NCBI GenBank assembly: GCA_019856515.1
Contig: CP082230.1
Span: 1,550,001-1,614,000 of the forward strand
Direction: 5' to 3'
Length of the DNA: 64,000 nt
Origin: Prolixibacteraceae bacterium
GTDB taxonomy: Bacteria > Bacteroidota > Bacteroidia > Bacteroidales > Prolixibacteraceae
The translations under genes were made by a program, and so were the position numbers. Below, piece after piece: positions 1 to 8,613 of this stretch. The stretch's first letter is position 1, and every line of letters starts with the position of its first letter. Below the pieces are notes generated by a model. That model was not told where the DNA came from and ran no database searches. It was given only the letters and a program-made list of their open reading frames with translations.

Positions 1-1554
1 CTTACAATCCGATCAGTCAACTGTTACAATGCTAATTTGCTTATTGTTGGTGTCGCAACATTTAACTTTTGCATAAATAGGTCATTTGAAGTAGATCTGC
101 CCAATAGTGTTAAAGAAATTGGCAGTTATGCTTTTGCAGGTTCCAAAATTGTAAACTTTAGTTTTCCAACATCACTTGAAACGATCAGCAACCATGCATT
201 TTCTGGCTGTAGTGATTTAGGATGGACATCCACTATTCCCGATGGAGTTACTGAGATTACGAGTGGCGCATTCCAAGATTGTGATGAACTACAGGTTCAT
301 ATTTCTAATCTTGTACGTCCCCATATAAAGAAGATCGAGGATCATGCTTTTTCAGGTTGTATTAATCTAAAAGGAAGCATACAACTCGAAGAGATAACCC
401 ACATTGAATATAATGCATTTTATAATTGTTCAAGCTTATCAGGGAATTTAGCTCTACCCAACACTCTTATCCATCTAGGGAACAGTGCTTTTGACTCTTG
501 CACAGGATTAACAGGAGATCTAGTCTTACCCAACTCCCTCACCTATCTCGGACATAGCGCCTTTGATTCTTGTACAGGATTAAATGGTAACATAACTCTT
601 TCAGAGAATCTCAACACAATATACTCTAGTACTTTTGCTCGATGTACAAATATAACAGGAGATATCACTATCCCAGATAAAATAACAACAATAGAGTCAT
701 TTGCATTTGTAGACTGTAACAATCTTAATGGAACACTAACACTTCCTGATGGATTAAAGACAATAGGAAACTCCGCATTTCAAAACACCAATTTTAGTGG
801 AGAACTCCGTATCCCGAATCAAGTCTCTACTATCGGAAAATCCGCTTTTGAGGGTTGTCAAAATTTCGCACCAGGTAGTTTTATTCCAACCAATCTCTAT
901 ATGATATCTGAAGATTGTTTTAAAAACAGTAAGGCATACAGACAAAATCTAAATATTCCAGAAAAAATCGACTTCATCGATTATTCAGCATTTAAGGCAT
1001 ATTCAACAGAAGATTTCAGAGAGATAAAATCAATTACTCTCCCTAAAAATTTCTACGAAATCAGCGAACTATCATTTCGAGGTTCGACAAAGAAACTTAA
1101 GAGAGTTACTATTTTTGCGGAGACACCACCAATTGTAAAGAAGTGGGTAGATAAGCCATTTAATCGATTACGAAGAAAAACACCTGATGAAATCATTGTT
1201 TTTGATGACGTGGTATATGATAACACAACACTTTATGTACCCAAAGGATTTGTAGATGTTTACCGAGCAGCACCTTTGTGGAGTAGGTTTACAAAAATTC
1301 AAGAAATTATTCCTACAACGGTTGATCAGTCAAGTATCACGAAGCCATACCAGGTGATAACTTCTCGTCATGGTATACGTATTATAGACCCCTCAAAGAT
1401 CAAAGAGATACGATTTTACGACACCCAAGGTCGTTTGATTCATATTGAAAATGGAAACAGTGAGTTTATCACAACTCAAGCATATCAGAATCAAATAGTA
1501 TTGGTGAAGATCGTATGTAAAGATCAAACGGTATACACTGAAAAGCTTATCTAA
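1..1554 (+). CDS. BspA-like leucine-rich-repeat secreted protein, 5'-truncated by window edge
   Basis: The reading frame is open to base 1, so the N terminus and any signal peptide lie outside the window. A TTG at 37 is not a credible start: residues before it (VNCYNANLLIVG) align with an internal part of the next gene. The body is a run of 23-25-residue LRR_5 (BspA/Treponema type) repeats with the signature 'LP..L..IG.SAF..C..L.G'. The last ~70 residues (RHGIRIIDPSKIKEIRFYD... ending TEKLI) resemble a T9SS C-terminal sorting domain, so a secreted or cell-surface role is inferred. Such proteins often mediate adhesion or host/particle binding; the ligand is unknown. It is a tandem paralog of the gene at 1698, with one additional repeat around residues 150-190 of the visible part. 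Confidence 0.85.
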   Translation, partial: LTIRSVNCYNANLLIVGVATFNFCINRSFEVDLPNSVKEIGSYAFAGSKIVNFSFPTSLETISNHAFSGCSDLGWTSTIPDGVTEITSGAFQDCDELQVHISNLVRPHIKKIEDHAFSGCINLKGSIQLEEITHIEYNAFYNCSSLSGNLALPNTLIHLGNSAFDSCTGLTGDLVLPNSLTYLGHSAFDSCTGLNGNITLSENLNTIYSSTFARCTNITGDITIPDKITTIESFAFVDCNNLNGTLTLPDGLKTIGNSAFQNTNFSGELRIPNQVSTIGKSAFEGCQNFAPGSFIPTNLYMISEDCFKNSKAYRQNLNIPEKIDFIDYSAFKAYSTEDFREIKSITLPKNFYEISELSFRGSTKKLKRVTIFAETPPIVKKWVDKPFNRLRRKTPDEIIVFDDVVYDNTTLYVPKGFVDVYRAAPLWSRFTKIQEIIPTTVDQSSITKPYQVITSRHGIRIIDPSKIKEIRFYDTQGRLIHIENGNSEFITTQAYQNQIVLVKIVCKDQTVYTEKLI

Positions 1555-1589
1555 TCCAAGATGGACAAATATTAGATGTAAGAGAGAGA

Positions 1590-1624
1590 ATCAGATAGAA
1601 ATAATCTTGTTATTTCTATCTGAT
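1590..1624 (+). terminator. 15-bp perfect hairpin between the two LRR genes
   Basis: A perfect inverted repeat (ATCAGATAGAAATAA, 5-nt loop, then its complement) starts 36 nt after the first LRR gene. There is no T-run after it, so it may be a weak terminator or an mRNA-stabilising stem. It separates the two tandem paralogs. Confidence 0.55.
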
Positions 1625-1697
1625 GACTAGAGGTCGTCTAGGTAAAATCTTATATGAAACAATACACAACAACAAACATTGCATAATTATCACATAC

Positions 1698-3470
1698 ATG
1701 AATTGTCAAATATTTAGTATTAGAATTCTGGCCAATCATCTATTGACGTTAATAATATTATTGACATCGAGCTTATTGTCGGCACAAGATCTATCAAAGA
1801 CACAAACAGATTGGGAATTTTCAGAGGTCACAATTGACGGGATTAATGGCATTAGCTTAAATCTATATAAAGGAAAAGGGACTCATGTAAGAGTACCAAA
1901 ATCGATAGATGGAAAAAACATCATCGCTTTATGTTATAAAAAAGGTGGTTCAGCAGGACTATTTGGACAAAAGAACACTAGTCCCAATACCAGAGTCAGG
2001 TCTTTTGAGGCTCACGATAATGGAATACTTGTTATTGGCTCATCCACATTCAATAATTGCAATAACATCTCATTTAGTGTCCAACTACCCAACAGCGTAA
2101 AAGTTATTGAACGATATGCATTTGTAGGGTCAAAAATATCAAGCTTCACCTTTCCATCGTCTCTAACGACATTAGGAGACCACGCGTTTGCTTACTGTGA
2201 AGAACTATCTTGGGTATCTTCGATACCCGATAGTGTAGATGAAATTAAAAGTGAAACATTTTTTGAATGTAAAAATTTACATGTCAATTTCTCAGATCTT
2301 GTTTCCCCACATATTAAAAAAGTTGGTAGTCGAGCTTTTTCAGGATGTGGCAATTTAGTAGGAAAGTTTCATCTTACTGAAGTGACACACATCGGGTATT
2401 TTGCTTTTGAGGAGTGTAGTGGTCTATCAGGAAATTTAGTATTACCAAATACCCTTATAGAACTTGAATATTCAGCCTTTAATAAATGCTCTGGTTTGAA
2501 TGGAACGCTTACTCTACCGGTAAACATCACAAAAATATCTACTGGACTTTTCTCTGGGTGCACTAATCTGAATGGTGATGTCACTATTCCATCAAGAGTA
2601 ACTGCCATCGGAAATAGTGCATTTTTAAATTGTTCGGGTCTTAATGGAACATTAACTCTACCAATGAATTTAAAATCAATTGGTGATGCTGCTTTCAGAA
2701 ATACAAACTTCACTGGAGAGTTACAAATCCCCAATAACTTATCGGATATTGGTAGATTTACATTCTATGATTGTAAGAATTTTCAACCAGGCAGCTTAAT
2801 GCCAGAGAACATATATACCATACCTGAAGAGTGTTTTAGAAATAGCAGTGCTTATAGACAAAATCTAATCATTCCTGACAAAATAGATTTCATTGATTAT
2901 TTTGCATTTAATGGAGATCCTGCAGATGGCGCACGAGAAATAAAATCGATCACACTCCCAGAGAATTTTTATGAAATTAGTGAACGTTCCTTTATCGGTA
3001 CAACGAAACAATTAAAAAGGATTACAATATCTGCTGAAATGCCTCCAATTGTAAAGATGTGGGTAGACAAACGCTTCAATATATTAAGAAGAAAAACACC
3101 TGATGAAATTATTGTTTTTGATGACGAAGCATATGATAACGCAACACTTTTTGTACCGAAGGGATTTGTAGATGTCTACAGAGCAGCTCCTTTGTGGAGT
3201 AGGTTTACAAAGATTAAAGAAATTATTCCGACAGCTGTTGATCTGTCACTTATCACGAAGCCATATCAGGTGATAACATCTCGTCATGGCATACGTATTA
3301 TAGACACCTCAAAGATCAAAGAGATACGATTTTACGACATCCAAGGTCGTTTGATCCATATCGATAATGGGAACAGTACGTTTGTTACAACTAAATCTTA
3401 TCAAAATCAAATGGTGGTGGTAAAGATCGTATGTAAAGATAAAACTATATACACTGAAAAGTTGATTTAG
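1698..3470 (+). CDS. BspA-like leucine-rich-repeat secreted protein with probable T9SS signal
   Basis: 590 residues from ATG 1698. I prefer this start to the upstream ATG at 1623 because MNCQIFSIRILANHL followed by a hydrophobic stretch and LLSAQ forms a classical signal peptide, and because 1623 lies inside the hairpin that closes the preceding gene. After a ~60-residue N-terminal region come about ten LRR_5 repeats (residues ~100-400), a conserved ITLPENFYEISE block, and a C-terminal ~70-residue segment like a T9SS sorting domain. The last ~200 residues are nearly identical to the upstream paralog, also at DNA level, which indicates recent tandem duplication or gene conversion. A surface protein; ligand unknown. 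Confidence 0.85.
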   Translation: MNCQIFSIRILANHLLTLIILLTSSLLSAQDLSKTQTDWEFSEVTIDGINGISLNLYKGKGTHVRVPKSIDGKNIIALCYKKGGSAGLFGQKNTSPNTRVRSFEAHDNGILVIGSSTFNNCNNISFSVQLPNSVKVIERYAFVGSKISSFTFPSSLTTLGDHAFAYCEELSWVSSIPDSVDEIKSETFFECKNLHVNFSDLVSPHIKKVGSRAFSGCGNLVGKFHLTEVTHIGYFAFEECSGLSGNLVLPNTLIELEYSAFNKCSGLNGTLTLPVNITKISTGLFSGCTNLNGDVTIPSRVTAIGNSAFLNCSGLNGTLTLPMNLKSIGDAAFRNTNFTGELQIPNNLSDIGRFTFYDCKNFQPGSLMPENIYTIPEECFRNSSAYRQNLIIPDKIDFIDYFAFNGDPADGAREIKSITLPENFYEISERSFIGTTKQLKRITISAEMPPIVKMWVDKRFNILRRKTPDEIIVFDDEAYDNATLFVPKGFVDVYRAAPLWSRFTKIKEIIPTAVDLSLITKPYQVITSRHGIRIIDTSKIKEIRFYDIQGRLIHIDNGNSTFVTTKSYQNQMVVVKIVCKDKTIYTEKLI

Positions 3471-3587
3471 AGAACGAGAGGCTAAAACACTTTAGTTCGG
3501 ATAAAAAAATCCTCCCTCATAATAGATTGCTTGAATTCGTATGTTTTCTATGAAAATACATGGATAAAGAGGGTATCGTAAACATTT

Positions 3588-3624
3588 AAAAAAGAGAGAC
3601 TAAATCAATAGGCTCTCTTTTTAT
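3588..3624. terminator. Bidirectional terminator between convergent genes
   Basis: AAAAAAGAGAG... pairs with CTCTCTTTTT across an ~11-nt loop. It has an A-run on one side and a T-run on the other, so it can serve both the LRR gene (plus) and the Spy-like gene (minus). Confidence 0.7.
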
Positions 3625-3649
3625 TCACACAAACTTTACTTTATTGAAA

Positions 3650-4147
3650 TCAATGCATTGGTCCTCTTCCTTTTCCGCTACCTCTACGATATTTTTTCAT
3701 GAGGTACATACGATAATTCCTTTCTGCGAGATAGAGCCTAAGCGCTTTATGACCACCTAATACTTTTGCAAACTTTGTTTGATAAAGTCGAAGTAGGGTG
3801 TTCTCTCTCTCTACGGTCTTTAGTATACTCTCAGATAACGAATCCACTTCTTTATCAGAAGCATCTTTTGGCATCTCCTTAATCTGTTTAAAATAACTCT
3901 TTAAAAGGTCGTGTATCTCATGTCTTTTGTCACGATACTCATTATAAAGAGGCCAAAATTCTTGGGACTCTTGAGGCGTTAAAGATAGATAGTCCGTTAG
4001 ATAAGCTATCTTTTCCGCTTTCAGGTCTCCTGACATACATTTTTGAGCGCAAGCATCATGAGGTGCCACCATAGCCATTATGGCCAAACAGATAAGGAAG
4101 ATTGGGATAACCTTACTCTTCCACTTCTTCGCTATATATTGCATCAT
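3650..4147 (-). CDS. Spy/CpxP-like (LTXXQ) periplasmic protein
   Basis: 165 residues. A signal peptide (hydrophobic residues ~13-30, cleavage near DACAQ) is followed by a highly helical, charged domain. This contains an LTPQESQEFWPLYNEY segment, matching the LTXXQ pattern of the Spy/CpxP family of periplasmic helical chaperones and stress sensors. The C terminus is basic (KKYRRGSGKGRGPMH). It is the last gene of a minus-strand operon with an ECF sigma factor and a small membrane protein, and its start overlaps the upstream gene by 35 bp. In related modules the periplasmic LTXXQ protein senses envelope or metal stress; here that role is inferred from context. Confidence 0.75.
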   Translation of the reverse strand: MMQYIAKKWKSKVIPIFLICLAIMAMVAPHDACAQKCMSGDLKAEKIAYLTDYLSLTPQESQEFWPLYNEYRDKRHEIHDLLKSYFKQIKEMPKDASDKEVDSLSESILKTVERENTLLRLYQTKFAKVLGGHKALRLYLAERNYRMYLMKKYRRGSGKGRGPMH

Positions 4148-4499
4148 AAATCATTTTATTGTCCACTAAATATTCTTGAATATCTTGAATTTCATCTTCA
4201 GACAACCACTCTTCATCTAGAACTGGGGTCTGATTATTTTCAGAAACATATTGCTCTACTCTATCCATCATCTGTCGATTTTCTGACATCAAAAAGATAT
4301 TCATCACCAATAAAGCAATGGATGCTGCAACTCCCACATACCCCCACCATGAGAAGCGAGTAGTGCTCTTCTGAATGATTTCACGCTCCATTTCAGATTC
4401 CTCAATCTTTTCCATTATATCAAAAGGAAGTTGATCAAAATACCCATCGGGAGTTCTCCACTCTTTATTATCTTTATTTATATTATCAAGATCTAACAT
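4113..4499 (-). CDS. Small single-pass membrane protein, putative anti-sigma factor
   Basis: 128 residues. The N-terminal ~45 residues are cytosolic (WRTPDGYFDQLPFDIMEKIEE). One transmembrane segment follows (about residues 50-70, WWGYVGVAASIALLVMNIFL), then an acidic extracytoplasmic tail ending EEVEE. The GYF...LP..I motif is common in Bacteroidota proteins that follow ECF sigma genes. It starts one base after the sigma stop (TGA-T-ATG), so the two are translationally coupled. An anti-sigma or membrane sensor role is inferred from gene order and topology; no zinc-binding anti-sigma motif is visible. Confidence 0.7.
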   Translation of the reverse strand: MLDLDNINKDNKEWRTPDGYFDQLPFDIMEKIEESEMEREIIQKSTTRFSWWGYVGVAASIALLVMNIFLMSENRQMMDRVEQYVSENNQTPVLDEEWLSEDEIQDIQEYLVDNKMIYDAIYSEEVEE

Positions 4500-4500
4500 A

Positions 4501-5052
4501 TCAAACTAATCTTAACATTTCTTCTTCAACTTTCTTTTTTGCATGAAAATAGGATGCTTTTAATGCTCCTACAGATGTCTCTAGAATCTCAGATATCTGT
4601 TCATACTTTAGCTCGTCAAAATATTTCATATTAAAAACCATCTGTTGCTTCTCAGGCAATTTCAAGACAGCTTCATGCAATTTTCGTTCAATCTCACTAC
4701 CATTAAAATAAGGGTCCGTTTTTATGTGTGCAACCCTATAATCGATGGATTCTTGGTTGAACATTTTCACCTCTCTCTTACGCTTCTCGATCAAAGAGAT
4801 AGACTCATTAATCACAATACGATAGAGCCACGTATAGAGCGAAGCATCCCCACGATAGCGATCAATGGCTTTCCAAGCCTTCAAAAAGCTATCTTGCAGC
4901 ACATCGTTTGCATCATCATGGGTCACAACCATTTTTCTTGCAAAATAGTATAGACGCTCTTGATACAATTGTACCAACATCTGAAATGCATATTTCTTTT
5001 GAGTTGGGACCTTCAATTGCTGCTTAATTACATCTTCTTTAGCCATTCCCAA
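4501..5052 (-). CDS. ECF-type RNA polymerase sigma factor
   Basis: 183 residues. The sigma-2 region (about 25-95) includes DDANDVLQDSFLKAWKAIDR and the -10 recognition/melting stretch DASLYTWLYRIVINESIS. A sigma-4 region (about 120-180) has LPEKQQMVFNMKYFDELKYE followed by the helix-turn-helix EISEILETSVGALKASYFHA. This is the typical extracytoplasmic-function layout. It is the first gene of the operon with a membrane protein and an LTXXQ periplasmic protein, so it probably directs an envelope-stress response and its own operon. Two nearby starts (5052 and 5046) are equally possible. Confidence 0.93.
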   Translation of the reverse strand: MGMAKEDVIKQQLKVPTQKKYAFQMLVQLYQERLYYFARKMVVTHDDANDVLQDSFLKAWKAIDRYRGDASLYTWLYRIVINESISLIEKRKREVKMFNQESIDYRVAHIKTDPYFNGSEIERKLHEAVLKLPEKQQMVFNMKYFDELKYEQISEILETSVGALKASYFHAKKKVEEEMLRLV

Positions 5053-5157
5053 ATCAAATATTATTATCTATCTCAATCATCGATGATTATTCTTAATTCC
5101 AAATCTATTATATTAGACATAGATTATGAACGAAGGTTTAATCAGATTACAAAAAAA

Positions 5158-5721
5158 ATGAAAAAGGTTGATATTTTAAATATAATTAATAAATACTATC
5201 ATGCCACACCTACTGCACATAATATTCTATTAATACACAGTAAATTAGTTTGTAAAAAGGCATTAGATATAGCATCACGCAACCCACATCTTGATTTAGA
5301 CCTTGATCTCATTGAACAAGGAGCAATGTTACATGATATAGGTATTTTCAAGACAGATGCCCCAGAAATAGGTTGTTATGGACAAGCACCATACGTATGT
5401 CATGGATATTTAGGAGGTCAATTACTTAGAGATGAAGGGTTAGATAATCTTGCCGAGTTTAGTGAAAATCACACTGGAGTTGGTCTGTCAAAAGAGTCAA
5501 TTATGACACAACAAATACCTATTCCATGTCACGACTACATCCCTAAAACAGACGAACAAATTATTGTCTGTATTGCAGATAAATTTTTCAGTAAAAATCC
5601 TCGTTCACTACACAAAGAAAAAAGTATAGATCAAATCATTCGATTAATTGAGAAGCATAATGTTATAGATGGGGTAAAATTCAGAGATTGGATAAAAACA
5701 TATCACATTATATCCTCCTAA
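5158..5721 (+). CDS. HD-domain phosphohydrolase (TIGR00295/HDIG-like)
   Basis: 187 residues from ATG 5158 (MKKVDILN). The frame extends upstream to 4960, but those residues overlap the divergent sigma gene and look non-coding. Metal-binding positions are visible: H27 (LIHS) and the HD pair H59-D60 in GAMLHDIGIF, followed by CHGYLGG and a later NHTG. The pattern fits the small HDIG family of metal-dependent phosphohydrolases; the substrate is unknown. It stands divergent to the sigma operon and 64 bp before the DUF4954 gene, with which it may be cotranscribed. Confidence 0.78.
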   Translation: MKKVDILNIINKYYHATPTAHNILLIHSKLVCKKALDIASRNPHLDLDLDLIEQGAMLHDIGIFKTDAPEIGCYGQAPYVCHGYLGGQLLRDEGLDNLAEFSENHTGVGLSKESIMTQQIPIPCHDYIPKTDEQIIVCIADKFFSKNPRSLHKEKSIDQIIRLIEKHNVIDGVKFRDWIKTYHIISS

Positions 5722-5785
5722 TAGCACTGCTAAGATGCTTTTTTTTATTACTTTTAAATTCCGAGAAAACAAACGAACAATAATA

Positions 5786-7777
5786 ATGTACGAAAATCTA
5801 ACAGTCGATCAAATCAACACCCTTGAGGACAATGGGTGTACCTCCTCCGATTGGAAAAGAGTGCTTGTTAAACAGCCACTTGACTGCGAGCGTATAAAGC
5901 ATGTGCAGTTTCATGGCAACATACGTTTAGGGGTATTTGAAGATCAGTTCATTCTAAAAAATGGTATTAATAGGCCATCTGGAATATACTATGCGACCCT
6001 TTCAAACTGTACTATTGGAGATAACTGTAGAATAAATAATATACAAAATTATATTGCGAACTATACCATTGAAAGTCATGTTCGCATCGAGTCTCTTAAC
6101 ACACTAGAGGTGGAGGGAGACACTACTTTTGGTAACGGCGTTAAAGTTTCTGTTTTAGATGAAACAGGAGGACGACAAGTTCCTATTTTTGACCAGCTAT
6201 CAGCTCACTTAGCCTATATCATTGCACTTTATCGCCATAGAGATCTAGCAGTGCGTGAATTAGAAGAGATGATCCAGAAGTACGCTGAAAAGCAACGAGC
6301 TTCTGTGGGTACGATTGGGGAATGGACAGTCATTGAAAACTGCAAAGAGATTAAGAATACTAAGATTGGCAAATATACCACCATTAATAATACCCATAGA
6401 TTATGTAATGGGTCGATTAATAGTGTTAAAAAAGCACCTGTTAAGATTGGTTCTGGAGTTATTGCGAGCAATTTCATCGTAGCATCGGGGTCAGAAATTA
6501 GTGATAGTGCGATTTTGGATCACTGCTTTGTTGGACAAGGGTGTAAATTAAGCAAACACTATTCGGCAGAAAATTCATTATTCTTTGCAAACTGTCAGGG
6601 ATACCATGGCGAGGCTTGTTCTATTTTTGCAGGACCATATACAGTTACACACCATAAATCCACTTTGTTAATTGCAGGTCTATACTCATTCATGAATGCT
6701 GGTAGTGGTTCTAATCAAAGTAATCACATGTATAAATTAGGACCAATACATGCAGGGATTATGCAACGCGGATCTAAGACGGCCTCTGATTCCTATATTC
6801 TATGGCCGGCAAAGATTGGACCATTCACCTTGGTTATGGGACGACACTATAAGAACTCAGATACAAGTGACCTTCCTTTTAGCTACTTGATTGAGAAAAA
6901 TGATGAAAGTTACTTAGCACCTGCTGTAAATATTATGAGTGTGGGAACCATTCGTGATGCAGTTAAATGGCCGAAGAGGGATAAGCGTACAGATACCAAT
7001 AAATTAGATTTAATAAACTGTAATCTTTTAAGTCCATTTACTATCAACAAGATGTACAATGGTCGTTCGATACTTAAGCAGTTGCAGACCGTCTCGGGTG
7101 TTACAAGTGAGAGTTACCATTATATGAGCACTAAGATTACAGCCAAGTCGTTAAAAAGAGGTATTCAACTATACTCTATAGGTATTACCAAGTTTCTTGG
7201 CAACTCTGTTATCTCACGTATCAAGAATATGGAGTATAACAAAGATAAAACCATCCAAGAGGTTTTGAAACCAAGTACAGCTTATGGTAAAGGTCAATGG
7301 GTAGATTTGGCAGGATTGATTACGCCGAAAGTGGTTGTAACCAATTTCATGGACAAGATAGAACAGAAAGAGATAAAATCTCTAAAACAAGTAAAGAATT
7401 ATTTCGAAGATGCACATGCTAACTATTATGAATATGAGTGGACATGGGCAGCAGATCTTTTGGAAAAAGAGTTAAATAAGTCGTTAGATGAGATTGAGGT
7501 GAGTGATATTATTTCTTTGGTTGGTCGTTGGAGAGATAGTGTTATTGAGCTTGATAAGATGCTTTATAACGATGCAAAGAAAGAGTTTACACTGAGTAGT
7601 CGTACTGGTTTCGGACCAGACGGAGATGACAGTGTACAGATTAAAGATTTTGAACAAGTTAGAGGTACTTTCGAGACCAATAGTGTAGTTAATGAGATCA
7701 TTCAACATATCCATCGTAAAAGCAAATTGGCTGCAGATGTGATTGACCAATTGAAAGAAGCCACAACTACAGCATAA
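5786..7777 (+). CDS. DUF4954 family left-handed beta-helix protein
   Basis: About 663 residues from ATG 5786 (MYENLTVDQINTLEDNGC). I chose it over the in-frame ATG at 5735 because the residues between (FFITFKFRENKR) are unlike the family. Residues ~65-330 contain repeated hexapeptide-like turns (CTIGDNCRI, TKIGKYTTI, VKIGSGVIAS, AILDHCFVGQGCK) typical of left-handed beta-helix acyl- and nucleotidyl-transferases. The C-terminal half is helical. The family is widespread in Bacteroidetes and is sometimes compared with GlmU-type sugar-nucleotide enzymes, but its reaction has not been established to my knowledge. Confidence 0.85.
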   Translation: MYENLTVDQINTLEDNGCTSSDWKRVLVKQPLDCERIKHVQFHGNIRLGVFEDQFILKNGINRPSGIYYATLSNCTIGDNCRINNIQNYIANYTIESHVRIESLNTLEVEGDTTFGNGVKVSVLDETGGRQVPIFDQLSAHLAYIIALYRHRDLAVRELEEMIQKYAEKQRASVGTIGEWTVIENCKEIKNTKIGKYTTINNTHRLCNGSINSVKKAPVKIGSGVIASNFIVASGSEISDSAILDHCFVGQGCKLSKHYSAENSLFFANCQGYHGEACSIFAGPYTVTHHKSTLLIAGLYSFMNAGSGSNQSNHMYKLGPIHAGIMQRGSKTASDSYILWPAKIGPFTLVMGRHYKNSDTSDLPFSYLIEKNDESYLAPAVNIMSVGTIRDAVKWPKRDKRTDTNKLDLINCNLLSPFTINKMYNGRSILKQLQTVSGVTSESYHYMSTKITAKSLKRGIQLYSIGITKFLGNSVISRIKNMEYNKDKTIQEVLKPSTAYGKGQWVDLAGLITPKVVVTNFMDKIEQKEIKSLKQVKNYFEDAHANYYEYEWTWAADLLEKELNKSLDEIEVSDIISLVGRWRDSVIELDKMLYNDAKKEFTLSSRTGFGPDGDDSVQIKDFEQVRGTFETNSVVNEIIQHIHRKSKLAADVIDQLKEATTTA

Positions 7778-7843
7778 GAAGTATCTGATTGTTATAATGA
7801 TCATTTATGTTTATATCATTATTCATCACAAAAATATAGCCTC

Positions 7844-8470
7844 ATGATAAAAGAAGTATGTGTTGAAAGTTTCCAAGAAGCGCTCAAGGCAGAGGCTTTG
7901 GGTGCATCAAGAATTGAATTATGTGAGAACCTACATGTGGGAGGAACGACCCCCTCGTATGGTACAATTGCGATGTGTAAAAGACACCTTAAGATTCCAT
8001 TTTTTGTAATGATACGCCCTAGAGGTGGTGACTTTATATACTCGGATCTCGAGCTTCAGATTATGAAGAAAGATATCAAAGTGTGTAAAGAGCTAGGAGC
8101 AGATGGGGTGGTGTTTGGAGTGTTACGAGGTGACCATGAAATACACACTACTGCTGTAAGAGAACTATGTGAACTTTCTGGTAACATGTCAGTGACATTT
8201 CACAAGGCCATAGATACATGTCCACGACCAGACCTAGCCATCAAACATATTAAGATGATTGGCATGGTAGATCGGGTTCTCTCTTCAGGAGGGAAAGAGA
8301 CGGCCTTAGAGGGGGCTGAAATGCTAAATAAGATGAGGCAAGCTTCCCAACAAGCTCCTATCGTGATTGTTGCAGGCAAGGTTACCAAAGAGAATCTTGA
8401 AGAGATAAAAAAAGCAGTCCCAGCCAAAGAGTTTCATGGAAGAAGATTGGTAGGAGATATATCAAAGTAA
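7844..8470 (+). CDS. cutC: CutC family protein (copper homeostasis family)
   Basis: 208 residues. TIM-barrel CutC signatures are clear: EVCVESFQEALKAEALGASRIELCENLHVGGTTPS at the N terminus, FVMIRPRGGDF, ADGVVFGVL, TFHKAID and VDRVLSSGG. The protein is shorter than the usual ~245 residues because the C-terminal part after FHGRRLVGDIS is brief. CutC was linked genetically to copper tolerance in E. coli, but its biochemical activity remains uncertain. A terminator follows 25 bp downstream. Confidence 0.9.
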   Translation: MIKEVCVESFQEALKAEALGASRIELCENLHVGGTTPSYGTIAMCKRHLKIPFFVMIRPRGGDFIYSDLELQIMKKDIKVCKELGADGVVFGVLRGDHEIHTTAVRELCELSGNMSVTFHKAIDTCPRPDLAIKHIKMIGMVDRVLSSGGKETALEGAEMLNKMRQASQQAPIVIVAGKVTKENLEEIKKAVPAKEFHGRRLVGDISK

Positions 8471-8495
8471 TATTTGCAATCAAAAATAATGTCAA

Positions 8496-8535
8496 AAAGC
8501 CGAATACCACCAGTGGATATTCGGCTTTCATTTTT
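8496..8535 (+). terminator. Rho-independent terminator after cutC
   Basis: Stem AAAGCCGAATA / TATTCGGCTTT with an 11-nt loop, followed by CATTTTTG. It also sits downstream of the convergent gene at 8614. Confidence 0.8.
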
Positions 8536-8613
8536 GATTAAAATTAAACCCTATTTGTGTTTGCCGATCATAATTTACAAGGGTCACACAAACCAATATT
8601 ATGTAATTAAAAA

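Noticed and set aside
4043..4363. 106-residue plus-strand frame across the sigma-operon genes
   Set aside because: It is antisense to two well-supported overlapping minus-strand genes.
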